The notes under the pieces: generated by a model
Database searches by the model: none
What the model saw: the letters and a program-made list of their open reading frames with translations, nothing else
Told to the model about the DNA's origin: nothing
Translations under genes and position numbers: made by a program
Shown: positions 30,637 to 32,290 of the stretch, in pieces
Position numbering within the stretch: position 1 is the stretch's first letter
How the letters are laid out: every line of letters starts with the position of its first letter
Assembly (NCBI RefSeq): GCF_000611645.1
Contig: NW_014013403.1
Location: forward strand, 1-32,290
Source of the DNA: Monoraphidium neglectum
Lineage: Eukaryota > Chlorophyta > Chlorophyceae > Sphaeropleales > Selenastraceae
Direction: 5' to 3'
DNA length: 32,290 nt

Positions 30637-32290
30637 CAAGTCTAATCCAATCTGTAGTTGATTGCAAGTTATGCGCACAATTGAGGTCAGGCTTTCCACT
30701 TGCGGCCCATCCGCTTACCCCGAACCTTGCTGCTGCTCTGCGCCGAGACGAACCCATCATAATGTTGGGGGCCGATACCCCACGCACCACCCCCCCCTTC
30801 TGCCCAGATACTACCATCCAGCGAACCTCACTGTCGCCATCGCCGGCGCGGCCGAGCCCGAGCGCGTACGGGCGCTGGCGGAGCGCTACTTCGGGGCCTG
30901 GGAGGCGCCGCAGGGCGCGGCCGCCGTCGCGCCGTCACCCTCCGACCTTGCACGCGAGCCGAGCGCCCGCCCGGCCGCCGCCGCCGCTGCAGCGGGTTCC
31001 GCCATTCTAGTCAGTGGCAGCGCCTCGGCGGCGGCGGCGGTGGGGGCGCCGGCTCTGGACTACGCGACGTCGTCGCGCGCGGGGCCGCTGGCGCTGACCG
31101 GTTACTACCGCCCCTCCCTGCTCGTCCCTGGGCGCTCCGGGGCCGCGCTAGAGGTGGGCGTTTGGCTACCGGGTTGCACACACCTCATGCTGCGGCGTCG
31201 CTTGTACCAGCACCCCAGCACGCCTCGCTGCCGAGGAACCGGGCATTCCTCATCGCTCCCCTTGGAGAAGAGCCAAACCATGGAGTATCTGCACAGATCC
31301 CGCACCAACGCAGCCGCACTCTCTGACACACACACACACACACACATACACACACACACACTCTCGCACGCACGCACACACTCGCACGCACGCACACGCA
31401 CGCACACATGCGCACACACATCTCACACACACACGCGCACACACTTTGGACACACACATGCATTTGCACTTAGCACACGCACCCACACGCACATCTTGCA
31501 CACGCACACGCACACGCGAACACACACACACACACACACACACATGCGCACGCCAACGCGCCCTCATCTATTGCCGGCTAGGTGGCGTGCGATGTTCTGT
31601 CTGGCGGCAGGACGGCGCGCCTGACGCGGCTGGCGCAGGCGGGCCGGCTGCTCGCGGCGTCGGCGACGCCCGACTACCCGTCCCAGCTGCACTCAGGGCT
31701 GGGTGCGTTCAGCACGGAGGCTTATGCGGGGCATCATCCCTGCACTGAACCATGTTATTGATCACAGCTGCCGCGTGAGCCACGCGCGACCGACCCTGGG
31801 CGCCTGCCTGGCCGAGCCTTGGAGGCTGGTGCTGGGAGCGCGCGCGGCAATTTCCTGTGGCCAGCTGTCGGACCACCCGTCTAGGTAGAGGCCCCTTCTC
31901 TTTTGCCACGAGGCCGCGCTGCCACGCCAACGCCAGAGGTTGCAACCCGCCTTCATCAGGCTCGCCTTCCGTCCACCCTTCTCCACACACCCCCGATCCA
32001 CCATCGCCCCCCCCCATCCAACTGGCCCCGTTTTTGCAGCCTTGGTATCAGCAATTCCGCGGCCAGGTGCGCTGGGGCCAGCCACGGGCCAGGGTGGTAC
32101 AGGGAGCATGCCAGGTTGCCCAGCCACAAGGATCCGCATGCGCTTGTGCGGCACCGACTCAGGCCCCCTCGAATAAGAAATCGTCAGGAAATTGTCCCCT
32201 GTTGCAGCCGCGACGGCCGCGCAGCTGAGGGGCGCAACGCCTGTGATCCGCCGCCCATTCAATCCCGCAGCTGCCTGCTCCGTGGCGACG
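27406..32290 (+). CDS. M16-family zinc metallopeptidase (pitrilysin/insulinase type), likely thylakoid-lumen targeted; 3' end outside window
   Basis: Exons: 27406-27760, 27930-28031, 28365-28447, 28739-28780, 29022-29077, 29551-29634, 29932-30028, 30374-30465, 30808-31153, 31582-31702, 32040-32066, and perhaps 32271 on. Phase is kept at every join. Residues 122-126 are HLLEH, the inverted HxxEH zinc motif of M16 peptidases, followed by [10 protein letters not shown]. Further family landmarks are [63 protein letters not shown] (the Glu-rich helix that supplies the third zinc ligand in the family), [26 protein letters not shown] and [11 protein letters not shown]16 enzymes degrade peptides, often transit peptides in organelles. 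The N-terminus looks like a plastid transit peptide followed by [17 protein letters not shown] and an A-x-A site, a twin-arginine lumenal signal. Activity depends on the unseen C-terminal half. Confidence 0.9.
27930..28031 (+). other. Zinc-site exon of the M16 peptidase (HLLEH)
   Basis: Encodes [18 protein letters not shown], then [16 protein letters not shown]. All three HxxEH residues are intact, arguing for an active peptidase rather than a non-catalytic paralogue. Bounded by a TATTTGCAG acceptor and a GTGAGC donor, phase 1 on both sides. Confidence 0.9.
29481..29527. repeat. CA microsatellite in peptidase intron 5
   Basis: About 23 uninterrupted CA units in the intron upstream of exon 6 (29551), preceded by CA/CG-rich sequence from 29437. 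It is complementary to the TG tract at 30588-30628 in the same transcript. Confidence 0.95.
30588..30628. repeat. TG microsatellite in peptidase intron 8
   Basis: About 20 uninterrupted GT units in the intron after exon 8 (30465), ending in CGCGCG. It is the only long TG tract on this strand; the other long tracts are CA. Confidence 0.95.
31325..31547. repeat. CA-rich imperfect repeat in peptidase intron 9
   Basis: More than 200 bases of CA broken by CG, TC and GCA steps, between exons 9 and 10. The intron thereby resembles introns 5 and 8, which also carry dinucleotide tracts. Confidence 0.9.
32271..32290 (+). other. Possible next exon of the M16 peptidase, cut by the window end
   Basis: AATCCCGCAG at 32261-32270 is a good acceptor; the 20 bases after it continue open in the required phase (Ala-Cys-Ser-Val-Ala-Thr). 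Too short to verify. Confidence 0.3.

Noticed and set aside
1..32290. CRISPR arrays, bacterial operons, prophage or IS elements
   Set aside because: The repeat spacing is exon-intron structure, and pervasive spliceosomal introns show that the DNA is eukaryotic nuclear.

Overview
This is a nuclear segment of a GC-rich, intron-dense eukaryote, most likely a chlorophyte green alga. Coding regions are cut into many short exons separated by introns of roughly 100-500 bases with GTGAGC/GTGCGC-type donors. The intergenic and intronic DNA is full of CA/TG microsatellites. TGTAA, the green-algal poly(A) signal, occurs where 3' ends are expected. One gene has the plastid transit plus twin-arginine signature of a thylakoid-lumen protein, and another resembles the helical-repeat organelle proteins that are abundant in green algae. 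I rebuilt five genes by hand from splice sites; in the accepted models reading phase carries across the junctions, with exceptions stated.

Layout. (A) About 93-11014, plus strand: a large modular extracellular-type protein whose 5' end lies outside the window. After a short leader region it carries ten tandem copies of an ~87-residue, four-cysteine unit, each encoded by a 222-nt exon plus a ~39-nt exon. Two EGF-like modules (the second of calcium-binding type) and several Ig/Fn3-like beta-rich modules follow. (Gap) A poly-C run and 506 N at 11736-12290. (B) 13953-16397, plus strand: an Ala-rich helical-repeat protein of OPR/FASTK-like appearance, 5' end unresolved. (C) 23270-18299, minus strand: a complete 15-exon gene for a 753-residue secreted protein with a signal peptide and a C-terminal cysteine-rich module of the ephrin-receptor/TNFR-like (GCC2_GCC3) type; the total is an exact multiple of three. 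B and C are tail to tail. (Decayed region) 23860-24805: three copies of a short peptide-coding motif, probably a decayed repeat or mobile element. (E) 25700-26445, plus strand: the last three exons of a small cysteine-rich protein. (D) 27406-window end, plus strand: an M16 (pitrilysin/insulinase-type) zinc peptidase with HLLEH and a likely thylakoid-lumen targeting sequence; its 3' end is outside the window.

A and C both look like cell-surface or matrix proteins. B and D look plastid or organelle directed. I see no operon-like or pathway relation between neighbours. The most unusual element is the ten-unit exon-pair array in gene A: I do not recognise the unit as a named domain, and its phase-1/phase-1 modular structure next to EGF modules resembles animal extracellular proteins.
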